A stretch of DNA of 64,000 nt from Hygrocybe punicea (lineage: Eukaryota > Basidiomycota > Agaricomycetes > Agaricales > Hygrophoraceae). The stretch is from contig OY744465.1 in NCBI GenBank assembly GCA_963556145.1, positions 3,596,001 to 3,660,000 of the forward strand. The letters run 5' to 3'. This document shows positions 10,831-22,444 of this stretch, one piece after another; positions within the stretch are counted from its first letter, which is position 1; each line of letters begins with the position of its first letter. Under the pieces are notes generated by a model, which saw only the letters and a program-made list of their open reading frames with translations, was not told the DNA's origin and did not search any database. Made by a program: the position numbers and the translations under genes.

Positions 10831-12274
10831 ATGGCCTTTCGCCGACCTCCTTCTGGAACAAGTAACTCGACATCGTATTCCTATTCCAACACCGCGGCGC
10901 CTCTCCCTCCAGCTTCCGCATCCCCAGTCTCGGACGACATCACCCCAACAGCTCCCTCTCCTACAATGCGCAAGCGTCAACGCACCCTTGACATGCACCC
11001 TGGAAACGCCGCGCCAGCCGACGCACAGCCTCACCTTCCTCAGCCAGGCGCCCCCTCGGTAACAGACGACGCGTTCATTAATGACCAAGACGCTGTCGAT
11101 AGCGGCCCAGACGACGACGATGAGGAGGAAAAGCCCAAATCCGACAAGAAGGCCGGAAGACGAAAGATCAAGATCGAATTTATTCAGGATAAATCGAGAC
11201 GTCACATAACGTTCTCCAAAAGGAAAGCTGGTATGTCTCAACTCCAACCTCCACATCCTACTCCTTCTCACATGGCCCTTGTTAGGAATAATGAAAAAGG
11301 TATTTCAATATCAAACTCTTCCCTTTTTCACTCTGACACCCGCCCCTCAGGCCTACGAACTCTCAACCCTGACAGGCACCCAAGTCCTTCTCTTGGTCGT
11401 ATCCGAGACTGGCCTCGTATATACCTTCACCACAGCCAAGCTCCAGCCTCTCGTAACCCAGCCAGAGGGTAAGAACCTCATCCAGGCATGTCTCAACGCA
11501 CCCCATGGCTCCCTCCCATCCTCCATGCCAGTGGGCTCGCCAATTGGTCGGTCCTCGGGTCCCCTGAACATCGCCGGTCCCTCCCCTAGTACTAATAACC
11601 TCCCTGGCGGCCTCTCCATCAGCGGTTCCCCAACTTCCGGCGGCATCAAAGATGACGATGGCGACGGCGACGACGATGAAGTCCCGCATGGAGGCCGCGC
11701 GGCAACTGCAGGCGAAAAGCGCAGACGGCGCCCTTCCTCGACCGCTGCCGCCGCCTCTGCCGCCGCCAACACTCGCAGCGGTGGCGGTGGTGGTGGTGGC
11801 GGCGGCGGCGGCGGCGGCGGGCCAACCTCCCCGCACTCGCCTAATACGACGATCCCGCCCCCTCTCTCCATTCCGCCTCCCCCACAGCACCAACAGCAGC
11901 AATCTCCACACCAGCAACAGCAGCAGCAGCCACAGCAGGCGCCTCCGCCGCAGATCTCACTCTCACCTACTTCCCCGCAACAACAGCACTCGCAAGTCCC
12001 CGCATCGCCGGGGCAGTACTCCCCTAGTTCATATGGCGGGCACGGTGGGCACCACCAGCATCAGCAGCACCAGCACGACGCGGGAATGTACGCAGGGCAC
12101 ATGATGCCCCCAGGTGGCCCGTATTCGTACCCTGGGCCTGGAGGTCCTGGTGGACAAACTGGGGGCCAGCCGTTGGGTGGACTTGCTGCTGCTGCCGCAC
12201 AGCAGCATGGACATTGGGCGCCGGGGCCTCAGCCGCCTCAAGTAAACCAGGGGGGGCACTATGCAAGAAGATGA
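10831..12274 (+). CDS. mcm1: Mcm1/SRF-type MADS-box transcription factor
   Basis: Exons 10831-11230, 11286-11299 and 11351-12274 give 1,338 nt (445 aa). An acidic stretch (DDDDEEEKPKSDKK) precedes the MADS domain at about residues 107-165. It begins GRRKIKIEFIQDKSRRHITF, includes KRKAGIMKKAYELS, and is followed by the SAM-like extension (LVTQPEGKNLIQACLNAP) typical of Mcm1/SRF rather than MEF2. Exon 2 is a 14-nt micro-exon that supplies the GIMKK residues. The C-terminal half is low complexity: a 14-Gly run, poly-Gln, His/Gln and Pro/Gly segments, usual for activation regions of this family. The product is a nuclear DNA-binding dimer for CArG-type sites, acting with partners in mating, cell cycle and development. 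The family call is very firm. Confidence 0.95.
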
Positions 12275-12909
12275 TGTATGTGTGCGAACACACGAAGCGT
12301 TGTTGCCAAAGTCGGTTACTTTTTTTGGTTTGGCCTTGTTCTATGCTCTTCCCTTTCCCTTTTCTGTCCTGCTTTTGTTTCTGTCCTCGCTACGTTCGTC
12401 TGCACTGACCACATTCTTGAAATGTATGTCACCGGTTTACTGCTCAAGTCTTTTTTCTTCCTCCCTCTGGTTACCATTCCAGCTCTACGTCTGCGCCTTC
12501 TTGGTCCACGATGATGGACAGTTTTGCTTGTCGATGTCCGTAGTTACGTCCACTGTCAAGATCTCTCGTCTGATTACGACCCTTATCGATTAATCATGCA
12601 CGTGCAATTGTAGCTCAATTTTATCTCCTTTGGATCAAGTAAGATTTAAATTAAATGATTAATAATAATATTATTATTATTATTTATTCCGGCTACATAG
12701 ATCGTCGTTTAATGATCGGCGATTGCTGGCGTTGGCAGAAACAGGATCCGAAATGGGCGGAGAGACGATATGGCCTGTGAGAAGACTGCTCGATATGGGG
12801 TAGTAAGCAACTCCGGCAATCCGGCATCCCTGAACCGCCGCAGCGGAATAGAAAGCGACACCGAAAAAGGAAACGAGGAATCCGAGGATGTGACAAAAGA
12901 AAGATTTCA
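12275..12909. other. intergenic, between convergent MADS and methyltransferase genes
   Basis: Presumed 3' UTRs. A short aataata/ttattatt microsatellite lies at 12655-12690. No gene is visible. Confidence 0.5.
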
Positions 12910-15900
12910 TCACGCTTTCCACGCTGCGAACACGCGCAGTGAACGGCAGAGTGGAGTCATGGATGATCGATCGGCGTCATGTGCCACCGCCGGTGGAGGA
13001 GGAACCGCCCGCCGTTGGTGATTCTTCATCGTGTTCGCGCTCGCATTATTAATAATATTCGTATCAGGAACAACCGTGTCGGTACTCTCCGTCATCCCAT
13101 GCTGGTGAGGGCGTTTAGTGTGACCGTCAGCCTGAGAATGCGCCAGTTGATGATGCGTCCTCCGATGCTGCTGCTGCTGCCGCCGTTCCCACTGCTCCCA
13201 CTCGTCATAAACGCTATCTGATGCCTTGCCATCTCTCGTCGGGGGCAAACACACATTCGTCCATGAGTAACCGTCCCGTAACACCGTTCCGATTGCCATA
13301 TGGTGCCGCATGTCCCTGTAAATATAAACTTGAGCAACCCCCCCAGCCAAAACTCAACCAACAGCCACATTTATCCACCTTCTCCAAATCACAAAAAAAA
13401 ACACTCACACATCATACTGGGACAACAATCCATCAAAGTCTGCCCGCGTCAGCTCCGCAATTGCATCCATGACCGCGTCCGTCGAATGCGAATTTACAAG
13501 GGTCGACACTGCAGTGACGCCTCCCGAGCGTGCTCTCCCGCCTAGTCCATCAACAGACCCAGACCTACTCCGTGCACGCAGCAACCGCTCCTTTCGCACT
13601 CTCTGGTACTCCACGATCCACTCCCACATCGCCTCCGCACATGCCATCACCTCCGTGGTTCGCACCGCCAGATGTAGATTCAGTGTCCGCAAATCCAAGT
13701 TCATCGTGGGATTCGGCAGACGCTGCACCCCCCGTGGTCCGCTACCTTGTCTCATCCCACCCAAACCACTCGCGCCAGCACCCTCCACCACAGCGCCGGC
13801 GAATCTGGATACCACAGACAGGGGTGATGGGTGTGCGGGCGACGAGAATGATGCCTTCCTTGCCGGGCGGGACATATCCAACGAGACATACGACGAAGCG
13901 CCGTCCAACAAATCTCGCACCGACCGCCAGCGCTCATCTTCTTCCCCACGCGTCCACACGGTCTCCGCGCTCCCATGCCGTCTTGGTGGGGGCGGTCGCG
14001 AATGTATCTGGTGAGGCGGTGGACTAGACGTTGGTACTGGCTGCGCAGAGATGGCCACACGCGGATGCTGTGTGCGTGGTGTGGTTGCCTCACGCCCCTC
14101 TTCGCCGTCACTCCCGCTATCCCACACCAAGTCACCATCCATCGTAGCCCCACTACACTCCTGTGCCCGGCTCCTTAACGGGCGCGGGGGGAAGACCATC
14201 TGCAGCGGCGGGTGTGTACGCACATCTGTACCATAAATTGAAATAATATCAACACGGAGCGGCAACGCGAAGAGCGATGCGTACCCTTGAAATACACGCC
14301 CAAAGAATTTGCCAGCAACGACAAAGGCGCGAGGTTTATGAACCGCGCCGCATGCATCTCCGTATATATCCGTTCCAGCACACTGTGGTCTGATGGGTTT
14401 ACCGGCACACGAGGGAGAGTCCGCAGCAGTTCCGCCGGCACACTGTGCAAGGCCTCCTGTGCGCGCCCAGAAAGAGACGGCGCCGATCCCACGATGGACT
14501 CAGACTGGGAGAAGAAGGCTAAAGAGGCCTTACTTGCAATGTGCGCCGGAGGGACGGGGCGAGATGGCGTGGAGTGGGACGGTCGCCTGTTGGAAGGCGG
14601 CAGGCCCAGAAGTTGGCATGCGGCCGAGTCGGACCTTGCACGCAAGAGGGGCAAAGCAGGGGCACTGTCATTCCTGCGGCGCCGGCATTGGAGCCGAGGT
14701 GGTGGTGGGTGTGAGGTGTGCAACAACTTTTCCTGTCTGGGATCATCGTCTGGGGTGTGGGCGTGGGCGTCGATATAGAAACTGGTACCACATCCAGCCA
14801 TGCTTGAGGGGGATATAGATCGGGGTGGGGTAGCAGGGGAATCAGGGTCTGTGAGTGATTGCTTGTCGGGGTCAGGATCGTCGTCGTCACCGGTAGTTGG
14901 GCGGTAAGCGCTGGGGAAGAAGAGGTCTTCTTCGATCATCTGTTGCTATTGGTGTTGGACTGGGTTACTGACTGCGGGTGAAAGCTCACCTCGAATGCAC
15001 TCCCGGGTTTCATAACACGGGTAATTTCCTGTGAATACCAGTTTAGACCAGGTTTATAGACGACAAGTGAAATGAACCTCTAAAAGAGGGTCCCACTACA
15101 GAGCAATAACAACATCAGTGAATGAGCCAGCAGGCATGATGTGAGATAAGAGACCTTGTCCTCTGGGACACCACGTGCAATGCGCTTGATGTGGCTGTGG
15201 AAGAGTAAGAGTGGATATGGGTGAAGTAGCATTGGGAACATACACAAAGTCGAATTCTTCGTTGGGAAAGGGGAGGCCTTCGAGACTGTATTGGGAATAA
15301 GAGAAGAAGATGAAGAGGGCGAAAGAAATGACGGACAAATTTGCTTGTACCCAAGTTATTCTGGCAGCAAGGTCAGACGAACCAACACGTTGAAGGTCAG
15401 GGTGGAGGGGAACGATGTCAAGGCCTGATAATACGGGAATGTGTAAGATGGATGAGGGGGGGGAAAGAGGATACGAGGGGACGGACCAACAAAGTGGCAG
15501 TTCTGAGAGTACTATGGATTAGACTGTGAGTGAAGATTTGTGTGTTGGACATACCCGCCATGACCGGGCACAATCGAGAATCCAAGTGCCGGGACCTGCG
15601 AGAGGAGTGAGAGGAGGAGAATGAACAAGGAAGAAGGACGTACCGCAACCAATATCGAGACTAGGGCAAGTGTGAGCAGGGGCAACGAAGATGAGAGTGT
15701 AAGGGGGGGGACGGACACTTTTGTTGGGGGGAGGATTAGTGCATGAAATGTCAAGCTGGCAGCGATCTGCTGGCAAACAGCCGTTTCCCAGACGTCCCTA
15801 GTGGGTCAAGGTGAGAAGAAGGGGAGTATTGGATGAAATGAAGGACGGACATGTCGACTGCGTCACGGGCATAGCTTCTGGGATAGGGAACTTGCTCTGT

Positions 15901-16395
15901 TGAGTAGGGGTGGTGCTTTGCGGGGTTTAGGTTTTTTAGGGTGAATTGGGCATCGCGTGCGGAGAGGTTGCGTTTTAGTTCTTCGAGGATTGTCCTGTCT
16001 GCTGTGGAGAACTGGGGCGGTTTCTGCTGTTTTGGGAAGATGGGGAGAGCGGGGATTGGGAGAAGTGGAGAAGTGGTAGCTGGGAGGGGATAGTGAGAGT
16101 TTGAATGTGAACGGGGACGAGAGAGCTTTGAGCCAGTGCTCTTGTTACGGCGGAGGAGAGACAAGTCGGTGAGAAGAAGAGACTGTGTGAAAAAGGGTCA
16201 GGACGACAAGCTATGCTATGCAGGGGTGAGCCGAGTAGTTACGGAGCGAGGTCCGGGGACATCCGCGATGCGGGCAGGGTTGCGTGGCGGACGGGGAGGA
16301 GGAGAGGCGTCTTTCTGGCGTTTTTTACGGAGGAGAGGGAACGGATTTGAGTTTGAACGGGATCGGGACTGGGACTGGGATTGGGACTGGGACAT
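12910..16395 (-). CDS. SAM-dependent methyltransferase-domain protein, 14 exons
   Basis: The exons, read on the minus strand, are 16395-16243, 16182-15851, 15797-15717, 15660-15644, 15595-15555, 15511-15487, 15424-15337, 15285-15244, 15194-15155, 15095-15078, 15028-14990, 14939-14285, 14225-13409 and 13315-12910. They sum to 2,754 nt (917 aa) in one frame. Class I methyltransferase motifs run in order: LDIGCGPGTW (motif I, SAM binding), VGLDIVPLHP (motif II), LPFPNEEFDFV (post-II/IV) and ITRVMKPG then FEMIEEDLFFP (V-VI). A basic, Ser-rich N-terminus precedes them, and a long fungal C-terminal extension (NPTMNLDLRTLNLHLAVRT, WEWIVEY, LLSQYDVDM) follows and ends SLRVFAAWKA. The substrate is unknown. 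Several donors are GTCCGT. Exons 4 and 10 are only 17 and 18 nt. The ATG at 16395 is needed because the next coding exon has no upstream ATG. Confidence 0.88.
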
Positions 16396-16426
16396 GGCGA
16401 CGGTGAACACAGCCACAAGTTGAACG
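16396..16426. promoter_or_regulatory. 31-bp gap between divergent start codons
   Basis: The predicted ATG of the methyltransferase (minus, 16395) and of Cdc37 (plus, 16427) are separated by only 31 bp. Any core promoters must lie inside the opposing transcription units, so the 5' leaders probably overlap. Confidence 0.55.
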
Positions 16427-17206
16427 ATGCCACTCAACTACGCAAAGTGGGACCAGCTCGAGGTACGGTGGTCTGCAGTAAAATACCGCGCATATATTCA
16501 CATTCACCGACGAACCAGCTTTCCGACGACTCTGACATCGAAGGCCATCCGAACGTTGACAAGCGTTCGCTCATCCGCTGGAAACAACGCGACATTCACG
16601 AAAAAAGACACCAGCGATCTCTCAAAATCGGTGCTCTCAAATCAGAAATCGATTCAAACGACGTTCTCCTCCATCGTCTGCACAAAATCGCCGCAATCCT
16701 CGCAGATGCAACCTCGCCTTCTGCCCTCTTCTCTTCCATCGTCGACTCTCTCCAGAAAGACCCGTCCACCGACGCCCCACCAGTAAACCACCTCGGTCAG
16801 CCCCCCGCATTCACCTACGATGCAATGGTCCTCTCCCTCCTCCTCCAAGTCAGTGATGACGCGAAGAAATCCCAGTCTGCTTCATCCTCAGACCTTTCTC
16901 TCGCCGCCGCTCTCATCGATGGCGTGAATTCCCACATCAACAAACTCGAGCTCTCTCAGGCTGCCCATCGCTCAGAGCTCGCTCAAGAGGAGAAGGAAAA
17001 GGCAAAGCACATCACTACAGAGGACATCCACGACGGCTTCGAGAACAAGGTATATTATTTCCCTCCGTCTTTCCCATTTCTCACTTCCCCGTCCAGTACG
17101 TCCCCCCAAAGCCAACCCCACCCCCACTCTCCGCTCCCACCGCATCCGAAAAGTCAAAATCAAAAACTACTTACGAATTACTCAACCCAAAGTCCGCACA
17201 AACGCC

Positions 17207-17238
<32 letters not shown>

Positions 17239-18147
17239 TGGAAGAACACCTCCCAGAACTCACTCCCTCCCTCATCACCTTCTCCCACATCCCCCTCCGC
17301 GCATATGAGCAGTCATGGGACTTCATCTCCGATCACCCAGATGTTGTCGTCCCCGGCGCTTCAGACGCCCTCCTCGTCGCTGCCTTCCGCGCCCAGTCCG
17401 AAAGCCCCACCTATGCAAAGCAATGCATACACCAAAGCCTCCTCCTCCAATACTGCAACAAACTAGGCCCAGATGGCGTTCGCCTCTTCTTCAAAAAGTG
17501 CGCCCAACACTCCCTCTCCCTTCCTTTCCCTCCCACCCCCTCACTTCACTTTCCTATCCAGGATGATTGCACGCGAACACCGCGCAGAATCCGTCTTCCT
17601 CGACGACGTCGAAAAAACCTACGCTCACCTCGTATCCCGCGTCGCTGCATCCATCGCTGAATCAGATGCTGCCCCTCCCGGAACAGAGCAAATCCAGCTC
17701 GTCCCAGAGAACCCTTCCCAGACAATATCCTTCAACGTCCCTGACGGCCCTCCCCCAGAGCACTTCGTCCTCGAAGGCCCCGGAACAGAAGGTCTCGACA
17801 CCGACCAAGTCCGTCGCGCACTCCAACTCAGATGGGACGTCTTCCAAGCCTTCAGCCAAGAAATGCAGTCCGCTCTCCGTGCCGGAACCCTGGACGGCGT
17901 CAACAAAGTCTTGGGAGCTCTCCCCGTCCACGAGGCCGAGCACCTCGTCACCCAGCTTGACATGGCCGGCATTCTCAACTTTGCTGAGGGAGGCATCAGG
18001 GATGAGATTGGAAAAGGCAAAGGTGTCCAGAAAGACCACAGCGACGACGACGACGGCGATGGCGAAGATGATGACTACGAAGATGCCCAAGATGTGCAAG
18101 ATGTGCAAGACGTGCAAGATGCCCAAGATGCCGCACCCGCTGCTTGA
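16427..18147 (+). CDS. cdc37: Cdc37, Hsp90 co-chaperone for kinases
   Basis: Exons 16427-16462, 16519-17049, 17097-17497 and 17562-18147 sum to 1,554 nt (517 aa). The N-terminus MPLNYAKWDQLELSDDSD continues into a DIEGHPNVDKRSLIRWKQ block, the hallmark of Cdc37, with the CK2-type serine in LSDDSD needed for kinase-client binding. A helical N-terminal kinase-binding region is followed by the Hsp90-binding middle domain (YEQSWDFISDHPDVV, YCNKLGPDGVRLFFKK) and an acidic tail with DVQDVQDVQDAQD repeats from tandem gatgtgcaa units. The protein is cytosolic and loads protein kinases on Hsp90. It is divergent from the methyltransferase. All introns are canonical and short. Confidence 0.96.
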
Positions 18148-18232
18148 AAGAAAATAATACAAAGCTGGATTCGTACGCAAAGTTTTGTTCATTCATGTAA
18201 GAATATATAGCTTTTGTAGTAACAATAAATTT

Positions 18233-19813
18233 CTACCCTCTCTGAGTCTCTAATCCATAAACCAATCCGAGAGCAACTCGTGGCGCAGCCCGCCGCCTCT
18301 CCCCATCATCCTCCATCCCCGAAATCTCCACCTTCATCCCTTCCAGCGCGCTAACCACATGCAATAGATCAAACGGCGCCATGTCATCCTCTCGCAACGA
18401 CGCATCAACCTCGCTCGACTCTACAGGCGCCTCGGCAGCACCAAATATCCGCGCTGACGTCGCACGTATCTCATCTTGCGTTGGCAACTCTTCCTCGTCG
18501 TCCTCGCCATCCCCGTCCTCCCCACTCTCACCAAAATCAGACACAGACCCAAGTGATCGATAACTATACCCAGGAACCAACATCCCTTCCCTACCCTCCA
18601 CATCAAACCCGCTCCCGCCCTCCAGCACAGATGGTGAAGGTGCAGATGCAGGTGACGACACAAACACCGTAAAGTCATCATCAAACCGTGCATCCACCGA
18701 ACCACTGCCTTCGTCTGCCCCAACACCTGCCGCAGACGTCCACGGGTCACCACCACCACTACCATCTCCTTCCTCAAGCCACCGTTCCAACACCGCCAGC
18801 TCGTCCCTCATGCCCAGCCCTCCACGGTCGCTGTCTGGCACGCGATCATCCGCAGTGCCAGTCGCCCAGTCGAGGAGCACGCGTTCTCGGACATCGGGCA
18901 CGTTTCGCGAGTGAGATTCAATCTGCGACCGGGCCTTTTTGCGGGGCTGCATGGAGGCCCACATTATGGTGCTGAGGGCGTCGATGACGCGTGGAAGACC
19001 AGGGATACCTAGTGGACCATAGACGTTTCACATTTCTCCGTGAGGGAGAAATTACATCACCACTCACCTTCAGAGAATTCTTGCCCTGAATCATCAAGTG
19101 AGGTGGCGCTGCGAATCTGCGCATCGACGAATTCGAAGCCACATGATGAGAGAAACTCGTCAACAGCCGCATCGTCCTCGTCGTCTTTATTTTCACTTTC
19201 GTCTTCCTTATCTGGAATCCTCACAGCAAGCGCCACCTCCACCTCTATTCCCAGTTGCGCTAGCAGCCCGGACACGCGCCGCACATGGTCCCTATACGCC
19301 TGTGCACACATCAAAATCACGGATATATATAACGGAGGTGGAAGGGGCGTACCTCTCCTTGCATCCACACGAACACCACCGCTGGCCCGACGGTGTGCTT
19401 GTCTCCGTTCCCAACTTCTTCTTCATCTCCATCTCCGTTTCCGTTTCCATCTCCGTGTCTCCCCGCACACCACGCACGCACGTCGTGTGCCTCGAAATGC
19501 ACATCCGCAGTATAATACTTGTTAGAGATCGTCCACGGCACCGTAGAGCATGAAGACCGAGATGGGGATTCTCCAGATAATACTGGCGGCACCGACACTG
19601 GTGGCAGGGTTTGGTTGCTAGCAGTGAGGGCGAGGGCACGGACGGCTGTGGAGTGCACTGGCATCAGGTGAAGACTGAGGAGTGACTCTTATGAGGAGAC
19701 GTGCAAGCTACAAATGTGAGTGCTTGCTTGATGGAGGTAGATAGCGTCAGGATGCGGCAGGATGGCGGGTTAGAGTGGGAGGAGGGGACATCGGTCGTAG
19801 GCGTCTTGGACAT
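18233..19813 (-). CDS. irc6: Irc6/AAGAB (p34)-like adaptin-binding protein
   Basis: Clear exons are about 19660-19353, 19299-19068 and 19008-18233. Recognisable parts are TISNKYYTADVHFEAHDV, then PAVVFVWMQGE, an acidic DEFLSSCGFEFVDA block, IPGLPRVIDALSTIMWASM, and a C-terminus with MKVEISGMEDDGERRRAA, LGLVYGL. This order matches Irc6 of yeast and AAGAB/p34 of animals, a small-GTPase-fold chaperone that helps assemble the AP-1/AP-2 clathrin adaptors. The start MSKTPTTDVPSS (ATG 19813; 19867 is an upstream in-frame alternative) leads into CRILTLSTSI, but the frame then breaks before the next block. A GC-AG intron (about 19729 to 19677, donor GCAAGC) would repair it; a GT-AG solution with correct phase was not found. 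The 5' end is therefore tentative. The gene converges on Cdc37, 85 bp away. Confidence 0.8.
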
Positions 19814-20031
19814 GCTACGAGTGCGGATGCGGGATTGAGTTTGCGTACTTGGAACCTTGCAATGCAAAAAATAGTGCAGTCATTGCGGCCCGCCGGGCCG
19901 CTTAAACACATTGAAAGCGAGTTACTGTAATAAAGATAGAAATCCAGACAATGTATTTGCTAGGTAGCGGAGGGGCGACTCTCTTGTCGTAGCCGGCTTA
20001 CTCTCTAGTTTCGTCTCGCCGAATACGACCC

Positions 20032-20835
20032 TCATTTTGACTTATCTATTTCTTGTGTTTCGCTCGGTGTGCCCGGGGTGTCGTCCTGTTCGACTTCTTG
20101 CTCTTTTGACGGGAGATCAGCCTCCTAAACGAACGGTCAGCAACCTGGCCGTCAGCATAGAAGGGATGTGATACGTGCCGCGCTCTGTATTATGGTGGCC
20201 GTGGCTTCCTCGACTGAGGATGGCGCACCCTCTTCATTTTGTGCCTCGACAGACTGCTGTGCCCAAACGTCAAAACCCTGCAAATCTGGGAAAAGGTAAA
20301 GATTGACAAACCGATTGCGTGTTTTCGGGCAGACTTTCCTGCTGCCACGTCAAAATTAGCAACTTGAGCGGTGATTCATGGCAGGAATATAACTTACACC
20401 GTCACTTGTGCTGGTTTCACTAACAACAGGTTCTGTACCCACTGGGACATCCTCTTTAGTGGGCGCGTGCTCAGGCTGGGGATGATCGGTTGAACCATGT
20501 GAGCCATGGTGGGCTACTTTTTTTGCCGAAGGAGAAACCAGATAAAGAAACTGGCAAGAGAAAAAAACTAAGTAATGAACGATTGAAAGAATCTCCAAAC
20601 TGCAATTTGTACCCACAGCAGGGCCGAAAACCAACGCAGACCCAATCTTATATGATGACTTGAGTGTCTATCGAGCAGTTCGAGCAGACAGCCGTGTACA
20701 TACGATCCATGGGGTGTCACTTGACTGTTTGCCTTGTGACGAACTCATCAGTCGTTGTAAGGGGGCATTTCGTCGTGATGTAGAACGCGCTGCAGAGCGA
20801 ACTACTGGCGAAAGGTAGCGAACAGACTTGAACAT
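20032..20835 (-). CDS. small mitochondrial-type single-TM protein, unknown function
   Basis: Exon 1 (20835-20704) encodes a basic, Ser/Arg-rich, acid-free leader (MFKSVRYLSPVVRSAARSTS) typical of a mitochondrial presequence. A 30-nt exon (20646-20617) and the next exon (20550-about 20400) join to IIGSALVFGPAFLYLVSPSA, a hydrophobic membrane segment. A hydrophilic His/Pro/Glu-rich tail with GFDVWAQQSVEAQNEEGA follows (exon about 20285-20175). The last part is unresolved: reading on ends at TGA 20152, while a possible final exon (20124-20032, EADLPSKEQEVEQDD) does not fit the phase with the obvious GTATCA donor. I know similar short Agaricomycete proteins but no assigned function; a MICOS or inner-membrane role would be guesswork. 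It is divergent from RanGAP (start codons 248 bp apart). Confidence 0.65.
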
Positions 20836-21083
20836 GAATGATGAGCGCTTGAACGGAACGGTACCTTGACAGCCGAACCGCCACAATTTTTTCCATGTTT
20901 AATGTACAGCCGACGGCCAACTTCGCATTGAACAAAACCCATTGTTCAGGAGCACCAATCCTTACAGCGACATTTACACCCAACGCGTTTGCTGCCTCTA
21001 AACGTGTGTTTTACCTTGTATAAGGTTCAGGACTCTTGTTGACTCGGGATCGCGTAGCTGATTCAAAGCACAATTGAACATCC

Positions 21084-22340
21084 ATGTCCTCGACTTCCAC
21101 AATCTTGTCTCTTCAAGGGAAAGGGTTAAAACTAGACACCCAAGCGGACATCGACCCTTGGTTGAAGGATGTAGATCCAACTGCTATTGAGGAGGTTCAT
21201 TTCGGGGGCAACACAATAGGTGTCGACGCGTCTATCGCTCTGGCAGAGTTCTTGAAGAAAACAACCAAGTTAAAGGTGAATACATATCCGTTTCCATTCA
21301 GCTGCCTATCCATACCTCATTCGTTTCAATCAAAGATCGCAGACTTTGCGGACATCTTCACCGGACGATTGATCTCTGAAATTCCTCTGGCTCTTGCTGC
21401 GATCTGTGACGCTCTCAAGGACAAAACGTCTCTAATCGAGCTAAATCTCAGTGATAATGCATTCGGCGGTCGATCCGTGGATCCTATCGTCCCTTTCCTC
21501 ATCCACAATCGCAGTTTTCACATCCTCAAACTAAACAACAATGGATTGGGCCCAGCAGGCGGCGCTATCCTTGCCGAAGCCCTACTTGAATCTGCCAAGG
21601 CGAGCAAATTAGAGGCCAAAAGATCCAACCTCCACACTGTCATTTGCGGACGAAATCGACTCGAGGATGGCTCAGCGCCTGCATGGGCAGAAGCATTCGC
21701 CGCCCACGAGACCCTCGTCGATGTCAGGATGCCCCAAAACGGAATCAGGATGGACGGCATCACAGCTCTGGCGCGCGGCCTCTCGAAGTGTACAAATCTT
21801 CAGCACCTCGACTTGCAGGACAATACATTTACGGCTGATGGATCGCTGACGGGAGTGGAGGCCTGGACTGACGCTCTCCCATCGTGGCCAGAACTTCGGA
21901 CGCTCAATTTCTCTGATTGCGTTCTTTCCGCTGATGGGGAAGTCCCCTCCATCGTCACCGCGCTTTTCAATGGCTCAAACCCGAAACTGCATACCCTGCA
22001 ACTGCAGAATAACAATTTGCAGGGAGATACTTTTGCGTTGCTCGCGCAAGGGATCTCTGCGCATTTGGCCAGCCTGATGTTGCTAGAGCTACAGTGGAAC
22101 GAACCAGAGGATGACGACGAAAATGTGGAGGTCCTTGCCGCTTCCTTGAAACAGCGAGGAGGCAAATTACTAGTATCTGACGAAGACGAGGAGGAAGAGG
22201 AGGAAGAAGACACAGGAAAGTCAGAGGATAAGGAGGCAGTAGAGGACGATAAAACCAAAGCAGAAGCTGCACCACTTGTCGACGATGCCACCAACGCTCT
22301 CGCTGATCTGATGAGCAAAGTCAGCATTAGTGACGATTAG
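21084..22340 (+). CDS. rna1: Ran GTPase-activating protein (RanGAP/Rna1)
   Basis: Exons 21084-21275 and 21336-22340 sum to 1,197 nt (398 aa). The protein is a leucine-rich-repeat chain (HFGGNTIGVDASIALAEFL, LNLSDNAFGG, LKLNNNGLGPAGG, VRMPQNGIRMDGI, LDLQDNTFT, LQLQNNNLQGD) ending in a long acidic tail (DEDEEEEEEED) and a short C-terminal helix, the layout of Rna1p. The block DFADIFTGRL contains the arginine that corresponds to the essential Arg of the yeast enzymes. It stimulates GTP hydrolysis by Ran in the cytosol and so drives nuclear transport direction. The 60-nt intron (21276-21335) is in frame and stop-free, so retention would insert 20 residues just before the TGR loop. Confidence 0.96.
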   Translation: MSSTSTILSLQGKGLKLDTQADIDPWLKDVDPTAIEEVHFGGNTIGVDASIALAEFLKKTTKLKVNTYPFPFSCLSIPHSFQSKIADFADIFTGRLISEIPLALAAICDALKDKTSLIELNLSDNAFGGRSVDPIVPFLIHNRSFHILKLNNNGLGPAGGAILAEALLESAKASKLEAKRSNLHTVICGRNRLEDGSAPAWAEAFAAHETLVDVRMPQNGIRMDGITALARGLSKCTNLQHLDLQDNTFTADGSLTGVEAWTDALPSWPELRTLNFSDCVLSADGEVPSIVTALFNGSNPKLHTLQLQNNNLQGDTFALLAQGISAHLASLMLLELQWNEPEDDDENVEVLAASLKQRGGKLLVSDEDEEEEEEEDTGKSEDKEAVEDDKTKAEAAPLVDDATNALADLMSKVSISDD

Positions 22341-22444
22341 ATATAGATGTTGGTCGTCGACTAAACCAAGCCCTATACCAGTACACAGCATCCCATTCAA
22401 AAAATACATATTTGTGTATTTTCAGCCCCCATCAGCTATACTTT

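Noticed and set aside
10480..11271. 263-codon minus-strand ORF
   Set aside because: Antisense to the CT-rich promoter and MADS exon 1, Gly/Arg-rich composition from that tract.
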